NCBI GenBank assembly: GCA_027487385.1
Contig: JAIYDS010000090.1
Coordinates: forward strand, 29,608-93,607
Direction: 5' to 3'
From: Acetobacteraceae bacterium
GTDB taxonomy: Bacteria > Pseudomonadota > Alphaproteobacteria > Acetobacterales > Acetobacteraceae
Length of the DNA stretch: 64,000 nt
Shown piece by piece: positions 56,192 to 64,000 of the stretch (within the stretch, counting starts at the first letter, position 1; every line of letters begins with the position of its first letter). A program made the translations under genes and the position numbers. Under the pieces are notes generated by a model. That model did not search any database and had not been told where the DNA came from. It saw nothing but the letters and a program-made list of their open reading frames with translations.

Positions 56192-56708
56192 CACGGCATC
56201 GCCCCCCTTCGCGCTGCTCGATGAGCCGCTGGCCTATGTGCAGGCCGCACACCTGCAGCAGCGTGCGATCTGCGCCGTGCTGCGCCGCTTCGCCGCCGCG
56301 CATGCCGCAAGCCGCCCCGAGGCCGATCGCGTGACGGCCTATCTGACGGGTGAGTTGCGCCTGCACCACGAGGATGAGGATCTGGACCTGTATCCTGCGC
56401 TCAGGCGCCGCGCCCTGCCGGCCGATGGGCTCGGCATCACCCTGGCGCGCCTCGGCGAGGAACACCGCCAGGGTGCCGCCATGGCCGACCTGATCGTGGA
56501 TGCCCTTTCCGCCCGCCCGGCCGAGGAGGTGGTGCAACTGGGCGCCACCACGAGCGAGGCGATGCAGGCCTATGCCGCGAGCGAGATCCGGCATTTGGCG
56601 CTGGAGAACGCCGTGGTGCTGGCGCTGGCGCGCATCCGTCTGACGCGGCCTGACCTCAAGGCCATCAGCCGCGGCATGAAGGCCCGGCGCGGCGTGGAGG
56701 TCACATGA
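56178..56708 (+). CDS. Hemerythrin-like domain protein
   Basis: LRLHHEDEDLDLYPALRRRA, LGEEHRQGAAMADLI. Confidence 0.75.
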   Translation: MLRDDTASPPFALLDEPLAYVQAAHLQQRAICAVLRRFAAAHAASRPEADRVTAYLTGELRLHHEDEDLDLYPALRRRALPADGLGITLARLGEEHRQGAAMADLIVDALSARPAEEVVQLGATTSEAMQAYAASEIRHLALENAVVLALARIRLTRPDLKAISRGMKARRGVEVT

Positions 56709-57466
56709 GAAGCCTGGATCACCTGTTCGACCGCAATGTCGCCTGGGCCGACCGCAAGACGGAGCAGGACCCCACCTTCTTTCGGCGCCTTTCCGAGCAA
56801 CAGGCGCCGCAATATCTCTGGATCGGCTGCTCGGACAGCCGCATCACCGCGAATGACGTGCTCGGTCTGGACCCGGGCGAGGTCTTCGTCCACCGCAACA
56901 TCGCGAACATCGTCCACACCAGCGACATGAACATCCTCGCGGTGCTGGAATACGCGATCGAGGTGCTGCGCGTTCGGCACATCATCGTCTCGGGCCATTA
57001 TGGCTGCGGCGGGGTGCAGCGCGCGATGGCGGAGGAGCGTGGCGCGCTGGTGGATCACTGGCTGCAGCCGCTCTCGATGTTCTACCGCAAGCATCGTCCG
57101 CTCTTCGATGGGATGGGCGAGGCGCCGCAGCAGCTCAACCGGCTGTGCGAACTCAATGTGGAAATGCAGCTGCGGCGCGTCGCCGCCACGCCCATCGTCG
57201 AGGGCGCCTGGCTGCGCGGGGTCGAGCTGCATCTGCATGGCTGGATCTACGGCATGCATGACGGGTTGCTGCGTGACCTCGGCGCGACCGTCGCCTCCAT
57301 CGAGGAACGGGACGCGCTGCCCTCGATCGACCAGCGGGTCACGCAGCGCTCGGAACCTCTCAGCCCGCGGCGGCGCCACGCGCTGGAAGCCTTTTCTGCC
57401 CTTGGCCTGGCCGACATGGCCTCGCCCCCCTGCTGCATGCCCTCCCTGGAGAAGCCCCCGAAATGA
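56705..57466 (+). CDS. Beta-class carbonic anhydrase
   Basis: LWIGCSDSRITANDVLGLDPGEVFVHRNIANIV, SGHYGCGGVQRAM. Confidence 0.95.
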   Translation: MRSLDHLFDRNVAWADRKTEQDPTFFRRLSEQQAPQYLWIGCSDSRITANDVLGLDPGEVFVHRNIANIVHTSDMNILAVLEYAIEVLRVRHIIVSGHYGCGGVQRAMAEERGALVDHWLQPLSMFYRKHRPLFDGMGEAPQQLNRLCELNVEMQLRRVAATPIVEGAWLRGVELHLHGWIYGMHDGLLRDLGATVASIEERDALPSIDQRVTQRSEPLSPRRRHALEAFSALGLADMASPPCCMPSLEKPPK

Positions 57467-58026
57467 CACGTGACACGCCCCTCATCACGGCGTTGATCTA
57501 TGCCGACAGCGCGCTGGCCGACCACGCCTTGCGGCGCGTGGTGCGCGAGTGGGAGGCCATGGGCCGCCGGCTTGCGGGCGTGGTTCAGCGCGACACGCCG
57601 CGCGCTGGCCGAAGCCACTGCGACATGACGCTGGAAGAGCTCTCGACTGGCGTCGCCATCGAGATTTCGCAGGATCGCGGGCCGCATGCGCGCGGCTGCC
57701 GGCTTGACACGGGTGAGATGGCGCGCGCCATCCACCTGGCCTCCGTGGCGCTGCTGCGGGGGGCGGATCTCCTCGTCCTGAACAAATTCGGCAAGACCGA
57801 GGCCGAGGGCGGCGGCTTTCGCACCCTGATCGGCGAGGCGATAGAGCGCGGCGTGCCCGTCCTGATCGCCGTGCCCTATCGCAACATTGACCCGTGGCGC
57901 GCCTTCGCAGGCGATCTGGCGCGGGAGATCCACCTGACCGACGCGGCGGCGGATGTGGCGCTGGAGCGGCTTTGCCCGGCCCAGGCCGAGCCGGCGTCCA
58001 AGCAGGCCGGGTCGGCGGGCGTGTGA
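57463..58026 (+). CDS. DUF2478-type protein (Mo-related nucleotide-binding candidate)
   Basis: RRLAGVVQRDTP...CDMTLEELSTGVAIEISQDRGPHARGCRLD, ADLLVLNKFGKTEAEGGGFR. Confidence 0.8.
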   Translation: MTRDTPLITALIYADSALADHALRRVVREWEAMGRRLAGVVQRDTPRAGRSHCDMTLEELSTGVAIEISQDRGPHARGCRLDTGEMARAIHLASVALLRGADLLVLNKFGKTEAEGGGFRTLIGEAIERGVPVLIAVPYRNIDPWRAFAGDLAREIHLTDAAADVALERLCPAQAEPASKQAGSAGV

Positions 58027-58487
58027 TGGTGCAGGAATTCGAGGATGCCGGCGCGCTGATCGCGCATATCGTCACGCGCTACCACGCCGTGCACCGGCAG
58101 GAGGTGCCGGAGCTGATCCGCCTCGCGCGCCTGGTCGAGGGCACGCATGCCGATCATTCGGAGGTGCCGCGTGGCCTCGCGGACCTGCTGTGCCGCGTCC
58201 AGTGGGAGATGGAAGCCCATATGCAGAAGGAGGAGGAGGGGCTGTTCCCCATGCTGCATCCGCACCAAGGCGACATGGGCATGGCGATGGAGTTGATGCG
58301 CGACGAGCATGACGACCATGCGGCGCGGCTCGACCAGATGGCCGCGCTGACGCGGGGCCACCAGCCGCCGGAGGATGCCTGCGGCGCCTGGCGCGCGCTC
58401 TACGCCGGCACCGCCAAATTCGCCGAGGATCTGCGCGAGCACATCCGGCTTGAGAATGACGTGCTGTTCCCAGGCTTCGGCGGATGA
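58026..58487 (+). CDS. Hemerythrin-domain / di-iron repair-like protein (RIC/YtfE-like)
   Basis: YHAVHRQEVPELI, EMEAHMQKEEEGLFPML, RDEHDDHAARL, EHIRLENDVLFPGF. Confidence 0.8.
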   Translation: MVQEFEDAGALIAHIVTRYHAVHRQEVPELIRLARLVEGTHADHSEVPRGLADLLCRVQWEMEAHMQKEEEGLFPMLHPHQGDMGMAMELMRDEHDDHAARLDQMAALTRGHQPPEDACGAWRALYAGTAKFAEDLREHIRLENDVLFPGFGG

Positions 58488-59023
58488 GCGACGCGCCCAT
58501 CCGGATCGGCGTCGTCACCGTCTCCGACCGGGCCTTCCGGGGCCTCTATGCCGACCAGGGCGGGCCGGGGATCGAGGTGGAACTGGCGCGCATCCTGGCC
58601 TCGCCCTGGCAGCCTGTGCGGCGCCTCGTGCCCGATGAGCGCCCAGCGATCGAGGATGCGCTGTGCGGACTGGCGGATGGCGAGGCCTGCCCCTTGATCG
58701 TCACCACGGGCGGCACCGGCCCTGCGCCGCGCGACGTGACGCCGGAAGCGACAGAGGCGGTGTGTGACCGTCTCTTGCCGGGCTTTGGCGAGGTGATGCG
58801 CGCCGCCTCCCTGCGCGTGGTGCCCACCGCCATCCTCTCGCGCCAGATCGCCGGCACGCGCGGGCGCAGCCTGATCGTGAACTTGCCGGGCAAGCCCTCC
58901 GCCATCGCCGACTGCCTGGCCGCGGTCTTCCCGGCCATTCCGTATTGCATCGACCTGATCGGCGGGCCGCGCCTGGAGACGGACCCTGCCGTCTGCGTCG
59001 CCTTCCGACCCAAGGGGGCGTGA
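58484..59023 (+). CDS. mog: Molybdopterin adenylyltransferase-like
   Basis: IGVVTVSDRAFRGLYADQGGPGIE, TTGGTGPAPRDVTPEAT, NLPGKPSAIADCL. Confidence 0.9.
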   Translation: MSDAPIRIGVVTVSDRAFRGLYADQGGPGIEVELARILASPWQPVRRLVPDERPAIEDALCGLADGEACPLIVTTGGTGPAPRDVTPEATEAVCDRLLPGFGEVMRAASLRVVPTAILSRQIAGTRGRSLIVNLPGKPSAIADCLAAVFPAIPYCIDLIGGPRLETDPAVCVAFRPKGA

Positions 59024-60189
59024 TGGCGCTGTTCGCGCATGGGTTCCGGCCCTTCTTCCTCATGGCGGGGCTGGTCGCGCCGGTCGCCATTGGCTTCTGG
59101 GCGCTGACCCTGGCGGGCGTCGCGCTGCCCGAGGGTCCCTTGCCGATGATGCGATGGCACGCCCATGAGGCGCTGGGCGGCTTCGTGACGGCGGCGATGA
59201 TCGGCTTCCTGATGACGGCCATCCCGAACTGGACGGGGCGGCGCGGCTATTCCGGCGCGCCGCTGATGCTGATCGCGGCATTGTTCCTCGCGGCGCGCTT
59301 CGCGATGCTGCCGGGCTCGCCCGTGCCGATCGCTGTGGCGGCGCTGCTGGCGCTGGCGCCGCTGCCCGCCACGCTGCTGCTGGTCTTGCCCGCGCTGATC
59401 AAGGCGAAGTCGGCGCGGCTGTTTGGCCCGCCCGCGCTGGTCCTGATGTTCTGGTCCGGGCAGGCGATGATGCTGGCCGAGGCCGCCGGATGGTGGTCCA
59501 CGCCCGGTTGGGCCAGTGGCCAATTGCTGATGGCCGACATGGCGCTGCTGCTGGTCGTGCTGATCGGCGGGCGGATCGTGCCGTCCTTCACCTTGAACGC
59601 GCTGCGCAAGACGGCGCGACCGGCCGAGGCGGCGCCGTTGCCCGGTGTGGACCGCGGCGCCATCCTGGCCGTGGTGGCGGTCGCATGGGTGGATTTGCTC
59701 GCCCCGGGTGGGGTGCTGGCCGGGTTGGTCGCGGCGCTGGCGGCGGTTCTGGTGGCGCTGCGCCTGTCGCGCTGGTACGGGCTGCGGACCTGGCAATGGC
59801 CGATCCTGTGGGTGTTGCACCTGGCCTATGCGCTGATCCCCCTGGCACTCGCCGCGAAGGCCTGGTCCCTGCTGGGCGGCGCCCCCTGGGCCTCGGCGTG
59901 GTTGCACCTGCAATTGGCGGGCGCCGTATCCTTGATGATCCTGGCCGTCATGACGCGCGCGACGCTTGGGCACACGGGCCATGCCCTGGTCGCCAGCGCC
60001 GGGACGGTGGCGGCCTATCTTCTGCTGCTGACCGCGGCGCTGCTCCGGAGCTTCAGCGGCCTCGCCGGGGAGGGCGCGCTCCAGGTGCAACTGGCGGCGG
60101 CGGCGTGCTGGGTGGCGGCCTTCCTGCTGTTCCTCGCGGCCTATGCGCCGGTGCTGATGCGCCCGCGCGCGGATGGGAAGCCGGGGTGA
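59023..60189 (+). CDS. NnrS family membrane protein
   Basis: FAHGFRPFFLMAGL, RWHAHEALGGFVTAAMIGFLMTAIPNWTGR. Confidence 0.9.
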   Translation: MALFAHGFRPFFLMAGLVAPVAIGFWALTLAGVALPEGPLPMMRWHAHEALGGFVTAAMIGFLMTAIPNWTGRRGYSGAPLMLIAALFLAARFAMLPGSPVPIAVAALLALAPLPATLLLVLPALIKAKSARLFGPPALVLMFWSGQAMMLAEAAGWWSTPGWASGQLLMADMALLLVVLIGGRIVPSFTLNALRKTARPAEAAPLPGVDRGAILAVVAVAWVDLLAPGGVLAGLVAALAAVLVALRLSRWYGLRTWQWPILWVLHLAYALIPLALAAKAWSLLGGAPWASAWLHLQLAGAVSLMILAVMTRATLGHTGHALVASAGTVAAYLLLLTAALLRSFSGLAGEGALQVQLAAAACWVAAFLLFLAAYAPVLMRPRADGKPG

Positions 60190-60872
60190 TGAGCGGCTGG
60201 GGGGAGTATGCGGCAGCCTGGGCCGCCTTCCTGCTCAGCCACATGTTGCCGGTGCGGCCGCGCTTTCGGCGTGGGTTGGTTGCGATGCTGGGTGAGCGCG
60301 GTTTCGTGGCCGCCTACAGTTTGGTTTCGCTGGTGATGATGGCTTGGCTGATCCTGGCGGCGGGGCGCGCGCCGCACCTGCCGGTTTGGGGTTGGGCGGC
60401 TTGGCAAGCCTGGGTGCCGAACCTGATCATGCCGCTTGCCTGCGTGTTGCTGGCACTCGGGATCGGCATTCCGAACCCTTTCTCGATCGGCGGCGCAGGG
60501 CCGGAGCGCTTCGATCCGATGCGACCAGGCGTGCTTGCCTTGACACGCCACCCGGTGCTGCTGGCCATCGTGCTCTGGGCCGCGGCGCACATCCCGCCGA
60601 ATGGCGACCTTGCGATGGCAAGCTTGCTGGGTGCCTTCGCGGCCATGGGGCTGTTCGGCATGCGGGCGCTGGATGCGCGCCGCCGGCGTGCCTGGGGCGA
60701 GGATCGGTGGTTTGCCATGTCGCGCCGGAGTGGCGCGTGGTTGGGCGCGCTCCCGCAACTGGCGGCCACCATTTCGGTGCGTCGCGTGGCGATGGGACTC
60801 GTCGGCTGGCTCCTGCTGTTGTCGCTGCATGCGGCCGTCCTGGGCGTCTCCCCGCTGCCGATCCTGACCTGA
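60189..60872 (+). CDS. NnrU family membrane protein
   Basis: FLLSHMLPVRPRFRRGLVAMLGERGFVAAYSLVSLVMMAWLI, TRHPVLLAIVLWAAAHIPPNGD. Confidence 0.9.
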   Translation: MSGWGEYAAAWAAFLLSHMLPVRPRFRRGLVAMLGERGFVAAYSLVSLVMMAWLILAAGRAPHLPVWGWAAWQAWVPNLIMPLACVLLALGIGIPNPFSIGGAGPERFDPMRPGVLALTRHPVLLAIVLWAAAHIPPNGDLAMASLLGAFAAMGLFGMRALDARRRRAWGEDRWFAMSRRSGAWLGALPQLAATISVRRVAMGLVGWLLLLSLHAAVLGVSPLPILT

Positions 60873-60943
60873 ATGTGCTCGTAGCAGCGCCACTTTTGCG
60901 CCGCATGTCTCTTGCGGCTTTGGGTTCTCCCCACGCGGTCCAT

Positions 60944-60983
60944 GCAACTTGTTGCCCTTCGAGTGCAACAAGTTGCCCTTTTT
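60944..60983 (+). terminator. Rho-independent-like terminator after nnrU
   Basis: GCAACTTGTTGC-N9-GCAACAAGTTGC perfect 12-bp stem followed by cccttttt. Confidence 0.6.
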
Positions 60984-61168
60984 CGTCGGCGCCACCGCCA
61001 AGTGACGCTGCTATCCTGATGCCGATGTATTTGGGGACCCGGACCCAAAAGCGCGGGGACCGCTGGAGACGCTGCACGAGGGGCAGATCGAGAGCGGTGG
61101 TGGGAATGGCGGCGAACCCGCTGGAGCCCGCCAGGCCGGCCGTCATAGGGCCGGCCGCATGATCGGAG

Positions 61169-61199
61169 GCGGGTGCGGAGACAATGGCGCCGCACCCGC
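61169..61199. terminator. Hairpin just beyond second tail-spike gene
   Basis: GCGGGTGCGG-N11-CCGCACCCGC, about 9 nt past minus-strand stop at 61208; positional analogue of the 19467 hairpin. Confidence 0.5.
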
Positions 61200-61207
61200 T
61201 ATCCGAA

Positions 61208-63049
61208 TCACGGCACCTGCCGCTTCGCCACCCCCACCGACAGCGTCGCCGCCGCCAGGTCGAACGTCGCCGCGGAGATGTTCCGCGCCATCACCCGCAC
61301 CGTGTTGTTCGACCACACCGCAGCGTCGAGCTCGATGAAGCGCGTCGACGACACCAGTGATGCTGTTGCCAGGTCCCCGGCCCGCGCCCCGTTCACGGTG
61401 ACGTCGAGCAGCGATGTTGCCCCCGGCGCCAGGCTCGGCAGGTCCCACGACACCTCCGCGGCAAACTCCCGCCGGCCTGAGCCGAACAGCGCCCCCGTCA
61501 AGAGCGGCGTACCGTTCAGCACCGCGGGTGCCGCCTCCGGCAGTCCGTAGAGCCGCAGCGATTGCAGGTCGATCGGCCCATCAAAGCCGATCACCCCCAC
61601 CTGCGCGTAAGCCACCGCCGCGCCCACGCGGATGGTCTGCCGGCGGTTGAAGTTGGCGTCATCCATCGGCGCGCCGGCATTCCACCCCTTCGCCGGCCCG
61701 TTCCACTGCATGGTGGTGATGGAGGCCAGCACGTCGCCGGCGATGTCCTCGCGGACGTTTCCCGCGCCGTCGAACACGCGCACGAACAACCGCCCGCCCG
61801 ACGCGCCGCTCGTCAGCCAATGCGCCAGCGCGAACTCCTTCGCCTGGGAGGTGTCGAGCATCCACCCCAGCCCGCGGTTCGCCGCGAGCGTGACCGCGCG
61901 ATCGGTCGGCGTTAGGTCGGTCAGCCCGTTGAAGCAGAAATCCGCCATGAAAGTCGCGGTGGTGGTGGAGGTGGCGATGGTGATCAGCCCCTCCACGCCG
62001 ACCTCGGTCGCCGACTGCCGGAACGCTGCTGCACGGGTGTTCGGCACGCCGGCGAGAAACCGCTGGAACCGCGACGCCGGCGCCCGGTGCCGGTTGATCA
62101 CCGCATTGCCGCAGCGGTTCGCCGTCGCGGTGTAGTCGATGCCGACGAGGTAGGTGTTGGTCCAGGCGATGTCGTACTCGCAGTCCTGCGCACCGGCGGT
62201 GTGCCTGGCCGCCAGCGGCGAGCAGGCTTCCATGCGCATGTTGCGCGCGATGATGGCAGAGCCCGAGGTCTGGTTCAGGAAGGGGATGGCGATGTTGCTG
62301 CCGGCCTGGCGCAGCTCGAAGTTCGGCGCGTCGAAGACGTGGCGGTTGTGGTTGGAATAGGCGCCGGGCTCGTTCCCGAACCGCACCCCAAAGCGGTCCT
62401 GCGCGGCATTCACCCCCGTCGCCTGTGCGAAGTGTCCACCATAGTAGCGGATCGAGGTGTTCCAGGCGGTCGCCGTCGCGCACCAGATGTCGAGGCCGAT
62501 GCGGTTGTTGACGATCCGCCCCAGCGTGAAGGTGCTGTCCTCCACGCCGCGACCATCGCCCAGCGTGCGCATCCCAATGGTGAAGCCTTCCACCCGGCGC
62601 AGCTCAATCTGGCTGGCATCGACGTTGCGCACGGTGATGCCGATGTCGGCCTCGGAGGACCAGTCCGACAGCGTCTGCCGGATCACGTTCAGCCCGGTGT
62701 AGAGCTTCTCCGCGTTGCGGATGGTGCCGCCGTCGCCGAGCACCAGCACGCTGGTCGGCGCCGTGCCGGTGTAGCGGATGGTCCCCTGCATGATCAGGCC
62801 GCGCGCGCCGCCCGGCAGGGTGACGGTGCCGGAGACGTTCCAGGTGCCGGGCGGGATCACAGCGAACTTCTGGTCCGCGCCGGCCCGATCGAAGGCGGCC
62901 TGGATGGCGGTGCGATCATCGGCCACGCCATCGCCGAGCCCGCCGAAATCATTCGGCAGTACCGCCTCGCGGTCGCGCAGGTACTTCGCGAAGTCGCTCT
63001 TGTTGAGGTTGGCGTTGAGGACCAGCAGGTCGTCGATGCGGGCCGGCAT
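61208..63049 (-). CDS. Phage tail-spike-like protein, copy 2
   Basis: Full-length homologue of 19516-21348 product; DFGGLGDGVADDRTAIQAAFDRAGADQKFAVIPPGTW. Confidence 0.75.
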   Translation of the reverse strand: MPARIDDLLVLNANLNKSDFAKYLRDREAVLPNDFGGLGDGVADDRTAIQAAFDRAGADQKFAVIPPGTWNVSGTVTLPGGARGLIMQGTIRYTGTAPTSVLVLGDGGTIRNAEKLYTGLNVIRQTLSDWSSEADIGITVRNVDASQIELRRVEGFTIGMRTLGDGRGVEDSTFTLGRIVNNRIGLDIWCATATAWNTSIRYYGGHFAQATGVNAAQDRFGVRFGNEPGAYSNHNRHVFDAPNFELRQAGSNIAIPFLNQTSGSAIIARNMRMEACSPLAARHTAGAQDCEYDIAWTNTYLVGIDYTATANRCGNAVINRHRAPASRFQRFLAGVPNTRAAAFRQSATEVGVEGLITIATSTTTATFMADFCFNGLTDLTPTDRAVTLAANRGLGWMLDTSQAKEFALAHWLTSGASGGRLFVRVFDGAGNVREDIAGDVLASITTMQWNGPAKGWNAGAPMDDANFNRRQTIRVGAAVAYAQVGVIGFDGPIDLQSLRLYGLPEAAPAVLNGTPLLTGALFGSGRREFAAEVSWDLPSLAPGATSLLDVTVNGARAGDLATASLVSSTRFIELDAAVWSNNTVRVMARNISAATFDLAAATLSVGVAKRQVP

Positions 63050-63061
63050 GGCTGTCTCCGA

Positions 63062-64000
63062 TCAGAGGGCGGTGGCGGTGACCGGGCCGGCGAAGGCCGA
63101 GACGTTGCCCTCGGCCGAGACGCTGTGCAGCCAGTACCAGCGGGTCTGGCCGGTGGTGAGGCCGGTGCGGTCCCAGGGCAGCGCGGTCGGCTCGGCGGCC
63201 AGCTTGGTAGCGGCGGCGAGACTGGCGCTGCTGGCCTCGAACACCTGCAGCCGCACCCCATCCGCGGGAAAGCCGCCCGAGAGGCGCACGCCACCGGTGA
63301 TGCCAATCGCGGCCAGGCCCGAGGCCGCGACCGGCACCAGCGCCTCGCGCCAGCCCGACACCGCCCCGCTGCGCGCCTGCGCCCGCACCCGGAAGGCCGT
63401 CGGCTCCGCGGTTGGGATGGCGACGGCGGTGGCGCCGAAGCCGCCCGCATAGCCCTGCCACACGGCGACCGAGGCCGGCCGGAACTCGATCTCGTAGCCA
63501 GCCAGATAGGCCGAGCCCACCACGGACCAGGAAACCCCCATCGCCGTGAAGGATGTCCCGAGTGGCGTCTCGACCAGGATGGCGGCCGGCGCGGCGATGA
63601 CGCCCGGGTTCGGCAGAACCACGGACGGGTTCTGGCCCGTCGCACGCTCGTCGGTCGCAGGGTTCCATGCCCAGACGGCGGGGTCCTCCTCCGCCAGCTG
63701 CAGGTTCACCCCACCATCCGGCGCCAGCGCCCAGCCGGTCACCCGGGCCGGGAACGGCGTGAGCCGTTCAAGGGCCACCGTCACCCCATCCCAGGGCCGC
63801 AGCCGCAGCGCCGAGAGGTTGGCCTGCATCGCCACCTCGCGCTGGCGGCGGTTGCGCTCCAGCTCGATTTTCATCAGGCGCTGGACGGTCGCCGCCGAGG
63901 TGGTGAGCGGGAACTCCATGTCCCGGTAGATCGCCTCGCCGCCATCCTCGGTGACGTAGTTGCTGGCGAGCAGCGGCGGCGCATCGGTCGGCTGCCAGGC
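63062..64000 (-). CDS. Phage tail-tip (gpJ-like) protein, copy 2, truncated by window edge
   Basis: Nearly identical to C-terminal part of 21359-24271 product; frame remains open to 64000. Confidence 0.75.
   Translation of the reverse strand, partial: AWQPTDAPPLLASNYVTEDGGEAIYRDMEFPLTTSAATVQRLMKIELERNRRQREVAMQANLSALRLRPWDGVTVALERLTPFPARVTGWALAPDGGVNLQLAEEDPAVWAWNPATDERATGQNPSVVLPNPGVIAAPAAILVETPLGTSFTAMGVSWSVVGSAYLAGYEIEFRPASVAVWQGYAGGFGATAVAIPTAEPTAFRVRAQARSGAVSGWREALVPVAASGLAAIGITGGVRLSGGFPADGVRLQVFEASSASLAAATKLAAEPTALPWDRTGLTTGQTRWYWLHSVSAEGNVSAFAGPVTATAL

Noticed and set aside
61020-61140. Peptide-like segment (FWVRVPKYIGIR) suggesting a tRNA/att or integrase remnant left of the second tail module
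   Set aside because: No cloverleaf or recombinase motif could be supported by eye.
1-64000. CRISPR arrays, rRNA operons, retrons or diversity-generating retroelements
   Set aside because: No regularly spaced repeats, rRNA-like sequence or reverse-transcriptase motifs were seen; variable tail spikes lack an adjacent RT or template repeat in the window.

Overview
GC-rich, strongly mosaic window, probably alphaproteobacterial (Rhodospirillales/Acetobacteraceae-like by protein flavour; inference only). From left to right: (1) C-terminal end of a serine recombinase plus its small partner gene, then a short catabolic patch (quinone-oxidoreductase-like, HpcH/HpaI aldolase, LLM flavin monooxygenase with an apparent terminal frameshift) interspersed with fragments of the recombinase-partner gene; (2) an orphan, probably truncated NACHT/STAND-type NTPase and an IS256-family transposase remnant; (3) a compact lower-GC operon of 13 same-strand, mostly 4-nt-overlapping genes (7540-19301): methyltransferase, sirtuin-fold protein, Nudix, NagA-like amidohydrolase, nucleotidyltransferase, GT4, class IV aminotransferase, HAD, inositol-monophosphatase-like, APH-like kinase, PhyH-like dioxygenase, GT8, GT32-like. 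This is the best candidate for an undescribed biosynthetic system; (4) a prophage remnant (19516-34494) with early/replication genes, sigma-like factor, ImmA/IrrE-XRE switch and DUF2924/serine recombinase, in which a primase gene is fused in frame to a phage tail-tip gene; (5) a defence segment with a MerR-like/N6-adenine MTase/unknown trio and a type I R-M system whose HsdS has lost its first target-recognition domain; (6) a nitrate respiration island (two Crp/Fnr regulators, FNR-like boxes, NarK1K2 fusion, narGHJI, PpiC, two hemerythrins, carbonic anhydrase, DUF2478, mog, nnrS, nnrU); (7) a second copy of the phage tail-tip/tail-spike module running off the right edge. No CRISPR array, rRNA or convincing tRNA was seen. 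All family calls are from reading the translations; no database search was run.
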